Shown piece after piece: positions 20,902 to 21,547 of a stretch of DNA of 21,547 nt. The translations under genes and the position numbers were made by a program. The stretch's first letter is position 1. Each line of letters begins with the position of its first letter. This DNA is from a virus, in IMG/VR virus record IMGVR_UViG_3300028859_000067, positions 1 to 21,547 of that record, one strand, 5' to 3'. Under the pieces are notes generated by a model, which did not search any database, was not told the DNA's origin, and worked only from the letters and a program-made list of their open reading frames with translations.

Positions 20902-21547
20902 ATGAGTATTAATTCCAGCGCATCATTTACTGACCCATCTTCTTTACGACTCGATAGTTTAAATATGTCATCTGTTAATAAAATTGCACCCACAGTTACT
21001 TATTCTGGAAATAGTTTAAATGATAAAAGAGTTCGTATCAGTATGTTTCCAAATAGTCCGAAAATTTTTTATAATGATCCAAAAAATAATCTATTAAATA
21101 TTTTGGCAGCAACAGGTGGTCTTGTATTTCCATTTCAACCAAAAGTTGATATTTCTTATTCTGCCAACTATGATAGTACAGAAGTAGTTCATAGTAATTT
21201 TGCATTCAAATCTTATAAAAATAGTGAAATGAAAGCAATTGATTTATCATGCAATTTTCCAGTTAGAACTCCTTACGAAGGGCAATATGTTATTGCTGCT
21301 ATACATTTTTTGAGATGTTTAACTATGATGTTTACTGGAAATGATTCAGGTGACTCATTGGGAGTTTATAACTTAGGAGGTTCACCGCCATTAGTTGTAA
21401 GTCTTTCTGGAATGGGATTTGCAGGATTAGATAATATTCCTGTAGGCGTAACCAATATAACTGCTTCATATCCTGATAATGTTGATTATTTAACAATTGC
21501 AATTCCAGGGTTAAATGGAGAACTAACTAAAATTCCAGCCCAAATGA
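20902..21547 (+). CDS. T4-like tail-tube/baseplate protein (gp48/gp54-like), 3' end outside window
   Basis: Open from ATG 20902 to the right edge (215 codons visible). Strong ribosome site AAGGAGG and late-type promoter upstream. The pattern GGLVFPFQPKVDISYSANYDS, seen as GGLVFPFQP and ISYSANYDS, then YVIAAIHFLRCLTMMFTGNDSG, PPLVVSLSGMGF and YPDNVDYLTIAIP, is one I associate with tail-tube-associated baseplate proteins (gp48 or gp54 type) of T4-like phages, which initiate and cap the inner tail tube. The N-terminal 40 residues are Ser/Asn-rich. The exact family member cannot be fixed from the part shown, and the alternative is a different virion structural protein. Confidence 0.65.
   Translation, partial: MSINSSASFTDPSSLRLDSLNMSSVNKIAPTVTYSGNSLNDKRVRISMFPNSPKIFYNDPKNNLLNILAATGGLVFPFQPKVDISYSANYDSTEVVHSNFAFKSYKNSEMKAIDLSCNFPVRTPYEGQYVIAAIHFLRCLTMMFTGNDSGDSLGVYNLGGSPPLVVSLSGMGFAGLDNIPVGVTNITASYPDNVDYLTIAIPGLNGELTKIPAQM

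Overview
The window is a piece of a tailed-phage genome of the T4 superfamily (myovirus type). The evidence is a set of T4-type genes: the recombination nuclease pair gp47/gp46 (SbcD/SbcC-like), a gp55-like late sigma factor, a gp5-like baseplate hub/tail lysozyme, a tail-tube/baseplate protein running off the right edge, a T4-type lysozyme and a PhoH-like ATPase. The DNA is strongly AT-rich throughout. The bacterial host cannot be named from the sequence, but good sigma70-type promoters (TTGACA-N17-TATCAT) show that the host RNA polymerase recognises standard boxes.

Layout. 1-980: end of a 22-residue-repeat protein, a small early gene, then a non-coding stretch that looks like a promoter-terminator small RNA. 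985-3586 (minus): a hypothetical protein and a GIY-YIG-like homing endonuclease. 3674-7039 (plus): a nucleotidyltransferase-fold protein, then a three-gene operon (two glycan-type proteins and a conserved phage protein) ending in a 64-bp perfect palindrome. 7100-7849 (minus): phoH-like. 7960-14156 (plus): late genes, including two hypotheticals split by a Vsr-like homing endonuclease, a probable lysis/membrane group with endolysin, and the gp5-like hub. 14180-14335: remnant of another homing endonuclease. 14340-18634 (minus): gp47, a macro-like protein and gp46 in one operon, with an intein splitting the gp46 P-loop. 18740-19687 (plus): a second Vsr-like homing endonuclease. 19666-20826 (minus): the gp55-like sigma gene and a frameshifted small gene upstream of it. 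20902-end: tail gene.

Regulation can be read directly. Five sigma70-type promoters (all with 17-base spacers) serve presumed early genes. About eleven copies of a T4-late-type box (ATAAATA or TAAATA, often followed by CT[AT][AT]) precede structural, lysis, phoH and homing genes, matching the gp55-like sigma factor encoded here. Two of the early promoters put the expected transcription start exactly on the ATG, so gp47 and the 4676 gene look leaderless.

The window is crowded with homing elements: three free-standing endonuclease genes of two nuclease families, one intein whose endonuclease motifs have lost both acidic residues, and one endonuclease remnant. The most unusual signal is that two of the endonuclease genes, unrelated as proteins, share a 5' leader. 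It consists of a late-type promoter, a 30-nt two-tier hairpin whose five differing base pairs are all compensated, a TCTAAT tract and a common ribosome-site block. I do not recognise this element. All family assignments are from reading motifs, with no database search.
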